NCBI GenBank assembly: GCA_016841675.1
Contig: JAENYQ010000001.1
Span: 100,291-164,290 of the forward strand
Origin: Desulfotomaculum sp.
GTDB lineage: Bacteria > Bacillota > Desulfotomaculia > Desulfotomaculales > Desulfallaceae
Reading direction: 5' to 3'
Length of the DNA stretch: 64,000 nt
Shown here piece after piece: positions 7,281 through 14,964 of the stretch (position 1 is the stretch's first letter; every line of letters starts with the position of its first letter). The notes under the pieces are model-generated. The model was not told the DNA's origin, ran no database searches, and saw only the letters and a list, made by a program, of their open reading frames with translations. The position numbers were made by a program, and so were the translations under genes.

Positions 7281-8357
7281 TTGACCATTAAACTTCTAAC
7301 CATAGGCGACCCCCATTACTCAGGCACCGGCCCCCGGGCCTACAAAGGAAACTATAAGGCCGACATTTTGGCCATCTTGCAAGAGTGTGCCGAGCTTGCC
7401 CGGGACGAAAAATGCAATGCTGTGCTTATGCCAGGGGACTTAACTCATTCACACATTATGTCAACGGCAGTATTGACGGAGTTTGTGGAAGCGTTGAAGA
7501 AGTTTCCATGCCCTGTGCTGACAGTGGCGGGCAACCATGACCGGGAAACTACTAATCTGGATGATTTGAAGGCGGCACCATATGGACTATTGCAGGCGGC
7601 TGGGGTAATAAGTGATGTTGATAATAAACCTTGGATGAGCCATAAACGAAATCCTAATGGGTTGATAGATTGGCATGTTTTTGTTGGTGGTTTTCCGTAC
7701 TTTGACATTACCGACACAGATATAAGTTACTATGCCTTCATTGGTGAAAATCAGAATCTTAATGAAAAAATGGTTATCATCCACCTAACCCACGGCATGT
7801 TATTACCTGACCATCCCTGGTGGATCACAGACCAAGCCAACAAAGCCGACAAGGACGACAACCGGCACAAATATACCACCTTTGCTGAGTTGGCCTCAGT
7901 GTCGCCGCAACGCCGCCCTCACATCATAATAAACGGCCATCTACATGATAGTCACCCGGCAACCTTTATTGACGAGAAAACATTGGTGGTTAACTACGGG
8001 GCAGTGTGTAGGTTGTCCCGGAGTTTAAACGAAATAAAACGGGTGTTACAAGTAGGGTTAATCACCATTGAGTCACCGACGAAATATTGGGCCGAGCCCA
8101 TTGTGTTAAAAAGTCAGCGGCCCGGTGAGGAATGTTTGGACCGGACGGAGTTGGTTCGGGAGATTGAGAGAAAGAAGAATAAAGAAAAAATGTCGGAGTA
8201 TTTGGAGTTACTCGGTACCAAAAGGGAAATCCGCACCCGGGATGCTCGGGAAGTGATAAAGGAAGCCTGTCAGGAGTTGAAATTGCCGGGGGCGGTGGAA
8301 GCAGGGTGCCTGGGGCGTTTGAATAAGGTTAGTAAGAGGTTGGAGGCAGATCGATGA
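7281..8357 (+). CDS. SbcD/Mre11-like metallophosphoesterase nuclease
   Basis: TTG start with AAGGGAG upstream. Calcineurin-like phosphoesterase motifs occur in order: GDPHYSG (I), PGDLTHS (II), AGNHDRE (III), LTHG (IV) and NGHLHDS (V), supplying the two-metal site. The length of 358 aa fits SbcD/Mre11 and T4 gp47. The C-terminal about 80 residues are charged helices, the expected capping and ATPase-contact region. With the split SbcC genes it would form an ATP-dependent nuclease acting at DNA ends and hairpins. The stop overlaps the next start by 4 bp. Confidence 0.85.
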   Translation: MTIKLLTIGDPHYSGTGPRAYKGNYKADILAILQECAELARDEKCNAVLMPGDLTHSHIMSTAVLTEFVEALKKFPCPVLTVAGNHDRETTNLDDLKAAPYGLLQAAGVISDVDNKPWMSHKRNPNGLIDWHVFVGGFPYFDITDTDISYYAFIGENQNLNEKMVIIHLTHGMLLPDHPWWITDQANKADKDDNRHKYTTFAELASVSPQRRPHIIINGHLHDSHPATFIDEKTLVVNYGAVCRLSRSLNEIKRVLQVGLITIESPTKYWAEPIVLKSQRPGEECLDRTELVREIERKKNKEKMSEYLELLGTKREIRTRDAREVIKEACQELKLPGAVEAGCLGRLNKVSKRLEADR

Positions 8358-9742
8358 CATTGATATCGCAAGAATTTCAGGATTACCATTCTTTCCTTGA
8401 ATCAAAAAAGGTGGTTACTGTCCCATCTGGTTTTGATGTGCCAGCATCAGAGATAAACGATCAACTCTTTGTTTGGCAGGGAGATATTGACCACTGGACA
8501 CTAAAGAAAGGCAGAGCAGCCATATTTGCCGGTACCGGATTGGGTAAAACGGGTATGCAGGTTGCGTGGGGCGATCATATCCATAAGCACACCGGGGGAG
8601 ATGTTTTGATATTGGCACCCCTGGCAGTATCGCAGCAAACTGTCGGGGAAGGTTTAAAATTTGGTGTTACAGTTAACCCCTGCAGGTCCCAGATAGATAT
8701 TAAGCCGGGTATCAACATCACAAACTATGAAATGTTACATAAGTTTGATGCCCGTCATTTTGCCGGTGTGGTGTTGGATGAATCATCAATTTTGAAAGCG
8801 TTCGACGGTAAAACGCGCACCCAGATTATTGAAACATTCCGCCATACACCTTATAAATTAGCTTGCACGGCAACCCCGGCCCCAAACGATCATATGGAGC
8901 TGGGCAACCATGCCGAGTTTTTAGGGGTAATGTCCCGGAATGAAATGCTGTCCATGTTCTTTGTCCATGACGGCGGCGACACTTCAAAATGGCGCATTAA
9001 GGGCCATGCCCGGGAAAAGTTCTGGGAGTGGGTGGCGTCCTGGGCGGTTATGTTGTCCAAACCTTCAGATTTGGGTTATGAGGATGGCGGGTTCAAATTG
9101 CCACCACTTAATATTCATCCTGTAGTGGTACCGGTACAGAATTATTTTGAAGCTAAGACCATGACTGAGCGTCGGCAAGCCCGGAAAGAGAGTATTGTGG
9201 ACCGGGTAGCCCGTTGTGCCGAATTAGTTAATCAGTCAACTGAACCATGGATTATATGGTGTGGACTTAATGCCGAGAGTGAAGCATTGACCGCGGCTAT
9301 TGATGGGGCGGTAGAAATCAGAGGCAGTCATTCCCCGGAATATAAAGAGCGTACCATGCTTGAATTTTCGGAAGGCATGACCAAAAAACTAGTAACAAAG
9401 CCAAGTATCGCCGGGTACGGAATGAACTGGCAGCATTGCAATAAGGTGGCCTTTGTTGGCCTTTCCGATAGTTTCGAGGAATATTTTCAAGCTGTCCGCC
9501 GGTGTTGGCGTTTTGGACAAAAAAATCCAGTAGATGTTTATGTTATTACCGCTGAAACAGAGGGTGCGGTTGTTGAAAATATCAAGCGCAAGGAAGCCGA
9601 ATTTAATGCTATGCTAACAGGGATGATAGCCACTAGCCAAGAGATAGTTAAGAAAAACATTCGAGGGACCGTAAGATGTGAGACAGAGTATCAACCAAAA
9701 ATGGAAATGAAATTGCCAATTTGGTTAACAAGTGGAGATTGA
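8354..9742 (+). CDS. SNF2-type DEAD-like helicase, 462 aa
   Basis: Motif I is GTGLGKT (about residue 59), motif II LDESS (about 141), motif III TATPAPN, motif V region SIAGYGMNWQ, and motif VI QAVRRCWRFGQ (about 379), the RxxRxxQ pattern of SNF2/superfamily 2 proteins. The 462-aa length is the compact phage form lacking extra domains. It probably translocates on double-stranded DNA during replication or recombination. ATG overlaps the stop of the nuclease gene. A free-standing HNH/AP2-like gene follows directly. Confidence 0.85.
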   Translation: MTLISQEFQDYHSFLESKKVVTVPSGFDVPASEINDQLFVWQGDIDHWTLKKGRAAIFAGTGLGKTGMQVAWGDHIHKHTGGDVLILAPLAVSQQTVGEGLKFGVTVNPCRSQIDIKPGINITNYEMLHKFDARHFAGVVLDESSILKAFDGKTRTQIIETFRHTPYKLACTATPAPNDHMELGNHAEFLGVMSRNEMLSMFFVHDGGDTSKWRIKGHAREKFWEWVASWAVMLSKPSDLGYEDGGFKLPPLNIHPVVVPVQNYFEAKTMTERRQARKESIVDRVARCAELVNQSTEPWIIWCGLNAESEALTAAIDGAVEIRGSHSPEYKERTMLEFSEGMTKKLVTKPSIAGYGMNWQHCNKVAFVGLSDSFEEYFQAVRRCWRFGQKNPVDVYVITAETEGAVVENIKRKEAEFNAMLTGMIATSQEIVKKNIRGTVRCETEYQPKMEMKLPIWLTSGD

Positions 9743-9746
9743 TATA

Positions 9747-10328
9747 ATGTCAAACTTTATTGATTTAACAGGGAAAAGATTTGGTAAGTTACTTGTCATG
9801 AGCTTTATTGAAAGAAAAAATCATCATACTTATTGGCGTTGTCAATGCGATTGCGGTAAAACCACAACTGCCCGTAGTAACGATTTAAAAAGCGGTAAAA
9901 GAATAAGTTGTGGATGTGCGCACATTACACATGGAATGACCAATACACCAACCTGGAAATCATGGCAGTCTATGAAAGCACGTTGTTATGATAAAAATCA
10001 TGAATACTATAAATATTATGGCGGAAGAGGGATAACGGTATGCGATAGGTGGAGAGAATCATTTGAAAATTTTCTTGAAGATATGAGAGAACGTCCAAGT
10101 GGAATGACATTAGATAGAATAGACAGCAATAAGGAATATTTCAAAGAGAACTGTAAATGGTCCACAACTAAAGAACAAAATAGAAATAAGCGCAGTAATA
10201 TATTATTAACTTACAATAATGAAACTAAAACACTAGCACAGTGGGCAAAAGAGTTAAATATGGGTTATATGAAATTGTGGCATAGAATAAAAAATGGATG
10301 GCCAATTGAACGAGCATTAGGGGAGTGA
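9747..10328 (+). CDS. AP2/HNH-type homing endonuclease-like protein
   Basis: ATG at 9747 is preferred over GTG 9732 because the latter overlaps the previous gene. The N-terminus has a CxCDCG...SCGC zinc-binding module. The centre has TPTWKSWQSMKARCYD and YYGGRGITVCDRW, a block typical of phage and plasmid AP2-linked HNH homing proteins, followed by DRIDSNKEYFKENCKW. A C-terminal helix-turn-helix-like region (TLAQWAKELNMGYMKLWHRI) probably reads DNA. It is probably a mobile free-standing endonuclease gene lying between helicase and methyltransferase genes. Confidence 0.7.
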   Translation: MSNFIDLTGKRFGKLLVMSFIERKNHHTYWRCQCDCGKTTTARSNDLKSGKRISCGCAHITHGMTNTPTWKSWQSMKARCYDKNHEYYKYYGGRGITVCDRWRESFENFLEDMRERPSGMTLDRIDSNKEYFKENCKWSTTKEQNRNKRSNILLTYNNETKTLAQWAKELNMGYMKLWHRIKNGWPIERALGE

Positions 10329-10335
10329 TTATGTA

Positions 10336-11280
10336 ATGAAAGTGATAGATCAGGTAATCACTAAAAAATTTGCTATGTACCATGGAGATTGTGTCCCAAT
10401 AACCAAAGGTATACCGGATGAAAGCATCCACTATACCATTTTTAGTCCACCATTCAGTTCCTTATACACGTACAGCAATAGCGAACGTGATATGGGCAAC
10501 TGTCGCACCGATGAAGAGTTTTACCAACATTTTATTTACCTGGTTAAAGAGTTATACCAGGTAACCATTCCGGGGCGGTTGGTATCATTCCACTGCATGG
10601 ATCTACCACTAATGAAGCAGAGAGACGGAGTTATTGGCTTAAAGGATTTCCCGGCCGAGTTAAGGAAAATATTTGAGGATGCAGGTTTTATATACCACTC
10701 TAAGGTAACTATTTGGAAGAACCCGGTAGTGGAAGTCACCAGGACCAAGGCCCTGGGATTACTTCACAAACAACTAAAAAAAGACAGTGCTATGTGCCGA
10801 CAGGGTTTGCCTGACTACCTAGTAACGATGCGCAAGCCGGGCGACAACCCGGAACGAGTAACACACACCAATGAATCTTTTCCGGTAGCAATATGGCAAA
10901 AATACGCATCCCCGGTGTGGATGGATATAAACCAATCCGATACACTTCAAAAGAAAAGTGCCCGGGAAGATGCCGACGAGAAGCATATTGCACCATTGCA
11001 ATTAGGAGTTATAAAAAGGGCATTGGAATTATGGACTAATCCCGGGGATATTGTTTTGGATCCATTTGCTGGCATAGCGAGCACCGGCTACGAAGCAACA
11101 CCGATGGGACGATACTTTATTGGAATTGAGTTAAAGCAAAGTTATTGGAATCAGGGGATTAAGAATCTTAAGACGGCGGAAACCGAAAGTAAGCAAATAA
11201 CACTACTGGATTACTGGGACGATGTACAGCAAAGCGACCAGGATGGTCTTTTTATGCCCATTCCTGACGATAAACCGTAA
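10336..11280 (+). CDS. site-specific DNA methyltransferase (amino-methyltransferase, beta class)
   Basis: Residues 37-40 are SPPF, a motif IV of the (S/D)PPF type that methylates exocyclic amino groups (N4-cytosine or N6-adenine). Near residue 242 is DPFAGIASTG, the AdoMet-binding motif I. The IV-before-I order marks the beta class, and the length of 314 aa is normal. No cognate restriction enzyme gene is adjacent, so it most likely protects phage DNA or modifies regulatory sites. The recognition sequence cannot be read from the protein. Confidence 0.85.
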   Translation: MKVIDQVITKKFAMYHGDCVPITKGIPDESIHYTIFSPPFSSLYTYSNSERDMGNCRTDEEFYQHFIYLVKELYQVTIPGRLVSFHCMDLPLMKQRDGVIGLKDFPAELRKIFEDAGFIYHSKVTIWKNPVVEVTRTKALGLLHKQLKKDSAMCRQGLPDYLVTMRKPGDNPERVTHTNESFPVAIWQKYASPVWMDINQSDTLQKKSAREDADEKHIAPLQLGVIKRALELWTNPGDIVLDPFAGIASTGYEATPMGRYFIGIELKQSYWNQGIKNLKTAETESKQITLLDYWDDVQQSDQDGLFMPIPDDKP

Positions 11281-11312
11281 ACTAACCCACTATAAAGGAG
11301 GTTTTAACGAAA

Positions 11313-11768
11313 ATGGGACAAGGTTGTTTTCCTAACCCACCAATGCGCTTAAGTGCCTTTATTAAAAAAACCAACGCTCAAAATGAATCCACCACTAACA
11401 AAAGAAACCACCACAAAAAATTTTATGGCGCCTGGTTCCTTTGTCACCCGCTGGCTGGGGACTCAGAGGAAGCCATAAAAGCCAACCTTAAAAAAGCGGC
11501 GGAACTGGCCCGTAAACTTGCCCTGGAAAACCCGGATGCGGTAATTTTCTCCCCCATAGCGGCATGTTCGTTTATGAAAGAGCCCGAGGACCGGGAGTTA
11601 GCTTTAAAATACTGTGAATATTACCTTGCTTCAGGGCAGTTCATTGGCATAATCTTACCCCCAGGTTGGACAGAGAGTAGAGGGTGTATTAGAGAGTTTG
11701 AAATGGCGGTTAGGATGAACCTGGGGAAAGTCTTTCTTAACCGGGCGGGTGACAGAGTAAATGCTTAG
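11313..11768 (+). CDS. DUF4406-like (nucleoside deoxyribosyltransferase-fold) protein
   Basis: A perfect AAAGGAGG site precedes the ATG. The core reads FYGAWFLCHPLAGD then DAVIFSPIAACSF, GIILPPGWTESRGCIREFEMA, the Rossmann-like pattern of DUF4406 / nucleoside 2-deoxyribosyltransferase relatives: a small residue-rich first strand and a SxGC.E motif near the end. The first about 30 residues are basic and may be a linker or a later true start may be used. It may act on nucleotides, as its neighbours do. Confidence 0.65.
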   Translation: MGQGCFPNPPMRLSAFIKKTNAQNESTTNKRNHHKKFYGAWFLCHPLAGDSEEAIKANLKKAAELARKLALENPDAVIFSPIAACSFMKEPEDRELALKYCEYYLASGQFIGIILPPGWTESRGCIREFEMAVRMNLGKVFLNRAGDRVNA

Positions 11769-12165
11769 GTGGGGTGATAGTAGAAAATACACATGCTGCA
11801 ATAATCCGTCATCACCCGGTTACCATCACAACCTAACGCAGGAATTGCTTGGTATGAATGATTTGCCGAAAGGTGAATGCCGGAACAGAAAAAATAAAAT
11901 CAAAAAAGAGGAAGTAAAAGATGAAGTTGTTTGGTTTCGGTTAGAGGATGGGGAATGGTGGCCGGTTGGTATTAGGAGTACAAACCATGCCCCGCAAATG
12001 CCACCTTTAAAGTTTAAACGACGGTATAAAGCAAAGTGGGTCGATGGTAAGAGGTTTAACCAGACAAAATTGCGTCGGAACTTAGTGAATATGGGTAAGT
12101 TGTTAGTTGGCATGGGTCTATGGTGTGCGTTTTGGTGGTTATTTGGAAAGGGGATAACTAATTGA
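11761..12165 (+). CDS. small protein with C-terminal membrane segment, 134 aa
   Basis: It overlaps the previous gene by 8 bp and the dCMP deaminase by 4 bp. The body is basic and polar. The last about 22 residues ([20 protein letters not shown]) form a Trp-rich hydrophobic helix, suggesting a tail-anchored membrane protein. The function is not recognised. Confidence 0.55.
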   Translation: MLRWGDSRKYTCCNNPSSPGYHHNLTQELLGMNDLPKGECRNRKNKIKKEEVKDEVVWFRLEDGEWWPVGIRSTNHAPQMPPLKFKRRYKAKWVDGKRFNQTKLRRNLVNMGKLLVGMGLWCAFWWLFGKGITN

Positions 12166-13766
12166 GCAATAATAATTCAGTGAGGCCATCGTGGGACGAT
12201 ACATTCATGCAGGTGGCCGATGTGGTGGCGCAGCGGTCAACTTGTTTACGGCGCAAGGTGGGCGCGGTGTTAGTTAAGGATAGGCATATTATTGCCACTG
12301 GGTATAACGGGGCGCCGGCGGGTTTGCCGCATTGCATAGACACCAAAAGATGTTTGAGGGAAACGCTAAGAGTACCATCAGGCGAGCGCCATGAAATCTG
12401 TTTATCTGGTAATACGGTTATTAAATTACTGGATGGTACCTATAAAACAATTAAAGAACTAGCTCAAAGTGGTAATGATATTTGGGTTTATTCAGTCGAT
12501 ACGGCAACGGGTAAAATTGTTCCCGCACTTGCCACTAATCCAAGAATGACAGGGTGTAGGGATGATCTGGTTCGGGTTACGCTAGATAATGGTAAATATT
12601 TTACATGCACAAAAGATCATAAGGTACTATTAAGAAATTGTCATTATTGTGAAGCGGGCCAACTTAAACCCGGTAGCAGTTTGATGCCCATGCATTACAA
12701 TTTTTCTGCCAATAATGGATATGAAAGTATTTCCAATACCATCAAGGCAAGGAAAGAAAAATGGCAAAATGATTGGATTGGAGAAACCTACTCAATACCA
12801 ACCCACATCCTGGTTTATCGCTTTATAAATGATTGCGATATTGAACTTGGAAATGATTTTTTAATACACCACAAAGACGAGAAATTTAAAAATAATACAC
12901 CAGATAATCTTATCTTACTGACCAGGGGAGAACACGCAAGTATTCATCATAAAAACAACCCAAAAGATAAAGATTTTTATGTAAATATAGGACATCTTGG
13001 CCACATTAAGCAGATAGAAGAGTTAAAAAACAATCCCCAGTTCCTTCATTGTAAGCAAATGATTGGCAAGCAAAACATGACAGCGAATTGGAATGACCCT
13101 GAATTTATTAAGAAGATGCAAAAATTAAATAAGCAAAAAGGCAGGGAACTTTCACAAAAAACAAATAGTAACCCAGAGATTATTAAAAGACGCAAGATTG
13201 GAAGAATTTTAAAGGGTATATCTTATTTAATGTTCCGTAGTCAAGAAGAAGTGAATCACCAAAACTACGAACTCATTAAAAAGAAATACAAAATTAGTTC
13301 CAAGTTGGGCGACACTGGTCCACAGACTCCAAATACTGAAACAATATTAAAATATTTTCCAAGCCTACAAGAGGCAATAGAAGTGGCAAAAACATATAAC
13401 CATAAAGTTATGAAAGTTGAACATTTGACTTGCAAAATGCCAGTTTACGACCTAACGGTTCCGTTATTTGAGAATTTTGCAATCGATCTTGGGGATAACT
13501 CCTGCGTGTTTGTGCATAACTGTCATGCGGTCCATGCCGAGCAAAACACCATCATTCAGGCGGCGATACATGGTCGAGACACCCGGGGCAGTGAGATATA
13601 TCTAACCTGCACCCCTTGCTCGATATGTGCCAAGATACTGGTTAATGCCGGGGTGCGCCGGGTAGTGTACCGGGATGGATATAACGACAAAATGGCAATG
13701 CAGATTCTGGATTTTGGGGGTGTGACTGTTGAAAATTATTCTCCTGGGCAAGATGGGGGCCGGTAA
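12162..13766 (+). CDS. dCMP deaminase interrupted by an intein
   Basis: TTG start with AAGGGG 8 bases upstream. Residues 1-79 and 454-534 join to a 160-residue dCMP deaminase: [12 protein letters not shown] and GYNGAP in the N-extein, HAVHAEQN and the zinc ligands TPCSIC in the C-extein. The enzyme converts dCMP to dUMP, feeding the thymidylate synthase at 14282. Residues 80-453 are an intein, beginning CLSGNTVI and ending VHN before Cys+1. It sits directly before the catalytic HAE motif, so the enzyme should be inactive until splicing. The 3' end overlaps the dNMP kinase by 38 bp. Confidence 0.88.
   Translation: MSNNNSVRPSWDDTFMQVADVVAQRSTCLRRKVGAVLVKDRHIIATGYNGAPAGLPHCIDTKRCLRETLRVPSGERHEICLSGNTVIKLLDGTYKTIKELAQSGNDIWVYSVDTATGKIVPALATNPRMTGCRDDLVRVTLDNGKYFTCTKDHKVLLRNCHYCEAGQLKPGSSLMPMHYNFSANNGYESISNTIKARKEKWQNDWIGETYSIPTHILVYRFINDCDIELGNDFLIHHKDEKFKNNTPDNLILLTRGEHASIHHKNNPKDKDFYVNIGHLGHIKQIEELKNNPQFLHCKQMIGKQNMTANWNDPEFIKKMQKLNKQKGRELSQKTNSNPEIIKRRKIGRILKGISYLMFRSQEEVNHQNYELIKKKYKISSKLGDTGPQTPNTETILKYFPSLQEAIEVAKTYNHKVMKVEHLTCKMPVYDLTVPLFENFAIDLGDNSCVFVHNCHAVHAEQNTIIQAAIHGRDTRGSEIYLTCTPCSICAKILVNAGVRRVVYRDGYNDKMAMQILDFGGVTVENYSPGQDGGR
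12399..13520 (+). other. intein with HNH endonuclease domain (374 aa) inside dCMP deaminase
   Basis: The intein starts at Cys80 (codon TGT at 12399) with [13 protein letters not shown], a typical block A, and ends with FVHN, block G, before extein Cys454 (TGT at 13521). DHKVLL (block B, with its His) lies near 12620. The centre has [18 protein letters not shown] then EHASIHH, an HNH nuclease core, instead of the more common LAGLIDADG type. All expected splicing residues (Cys1, block B His, terminal Asn, Cys+1) are visible. Confidence 0.88.
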
Positions 13767-14301
13767 GGATACTGTTGCGGATTATTTATGCAAAGAATAT
13801 GGATTCGTCAGGTTTGCTTTTGCGAGCAAAGTGAAAGAAGTTGCCCGGGACTTGTTTCCCGATGCTTTTGTGGCTGGCAAGCCAAGAGAATTACTACAGG
13901 CTGTGGGGCAAAAGATGCGGGAAATTCAAAAAGAATGCTGGACGCATTATGTCATGCGGCAGGTTGAAAAATTGTCACCAGGAACAAAGGTCGTGATAAC
14001 TGACTGCCGATATCTTAACGAGTTGCACATTGCCCAGAGTTACGGATTTAAACCGATCATGGTGGAATGCATGGAAGAACTCAGAATAGAAAGGTTAATT
14101 GCCCGTGATGGTAGCTTTAACCCTGCAACACTGAAGCATATCTCAGAGACTGAGTTGGATCAATTAGGGACAGACATAAGTACGTTGTTTAATGACGGTT
14201 CACGGGGAAAACTTTTCAGTTTAATTGATTGGATAATTGAAGAAATGAGCAAAGAAAATAAAACACGGAGGAATCACCATCATGCAAATAACCCACATTA
14301 A
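13729..14301 (+). CDS. deoxynucleoside monophosphate kinase
   Basis: TTG start inside the end of the deaminase gene. Residues 7-15 (GKMGAGKDT) form a P-loop with the GAGKDT form typical of T4 gp1-like dNMP kinases. Later [10 protein letters not shown] is the usual acceptor/Walker B region and IERLIARDG the lid. The length of 190 aa fits. It phosphorylates deoxynucleoside monophosphates to diphosphates, continuing the pathway of the two neighbouring nucleotide enzymes. Confidence 0.82.
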   Translation: MKIILLGKMGAGKDTVADYLCKEYGFVRFAFASKVKEVARDLFPDAFVAGKPRELLQAVGQKMREIQKECWTHYVMRQVEKLSPGTKVVITDCRYLNELHIAQSYGFKPIMVECMEELRIERLIARDGSFNPATLKHISETELDQLGTDISTLFNDGSRGKLFSLIDWIIEEMSKENKTRRNHHHANNPH

Positions 14302-14938
14302 AGCCCATAACTTACCAGATGCCTGGTTTCAATGCTTGTGGCGCATCATGGACAACAAAAGCGCCCGGGAGTACACGGTCCAAAAAGGTAGTTTTGAGGG
14401 CCATAAACGCCGGGAATTTGACTTCGCATTGATTCATATTACCAACCCTGGCCAAAGGTCACTGGTGCCTGATATACCGCCCAGTATGGATATTACTCCG
14501 CCCACTAATATGGATTATGTAAATGAATACTTCGCTAATTATTTGATGTCGCCATTAATGCAGGAAAATGAACAATACACTTATGGCAACCGTATTTCTA
14601 CTTCTATTGACCGGGTAATAACGATGTTGCGGAACTCACCTGGGACGAATCAGGCCACCATAGAGATAGCCATGCCGTCAGATATAAAACTTCCGGATCC
14701 GCCATGTCTGAGAGTGATTGATTGCCGGGTGCAGGATAACAAACTTCATTTTGTGGTTTATTTTAGGTCGTGGGATCTCTGGGGCGGTTTCCCGCCTAAC
14801 TTGGCCGGGCTCCAGCTTTTAAAAGAGTACATGGCCGGCGAGATAGGGGTTGAGGATGGGGAAATGATCGCCAGTAGTAAGGGACTGCACCTTTATGATT
14901 TTGCTTTTGATTTTGCCAAGAGAAGAACATATAAATAA
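14282..14938 (+). CDS. thymidylate synthase, archaeal-type short form
   Basis: ATG follows ACGGAGGA and overlaps the kinase gene by 20 bp. The catalytic cysteine is Cys142 in PDPPCLRVID. The nucleotide-binding block RSWDLWGGFPPNLAG (162-176) is the signature of the short archaeal-type thymidylate synthase/dCMP hydroxymethylase family. The length of 218 aa matches that type rather than the 264-aa E. coli ThyA. It would convert dUMP to dTMP using methylenetetrahydrofolate. A dCMP/dUMP hydroxymethylase activity is a less likely alternative. Confidence 0.8.
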   Translation: MQITHIKAHNLPDAWFQCLWRIMDNKSAREYTVQKGSFEGHKRREFDFALIHITNPGQRSLVPDIPPSMDITPPTNMDYVNEYFANYLMSPLMQENEQYTYGNRISTSIDRVITMLRNSPGTNQATIEIAMPSDIKLPDPPCLRVIDCRVQDNKLHFVVYFRSWDLWGGFPPNLAGLQLLKEYMAGEIGVEDGEMIASSKGLHLYDFAFDFAKRRTYK

Positions 14939-14964
14939 CACCCCAACCAAGGCGGTGACAACGC

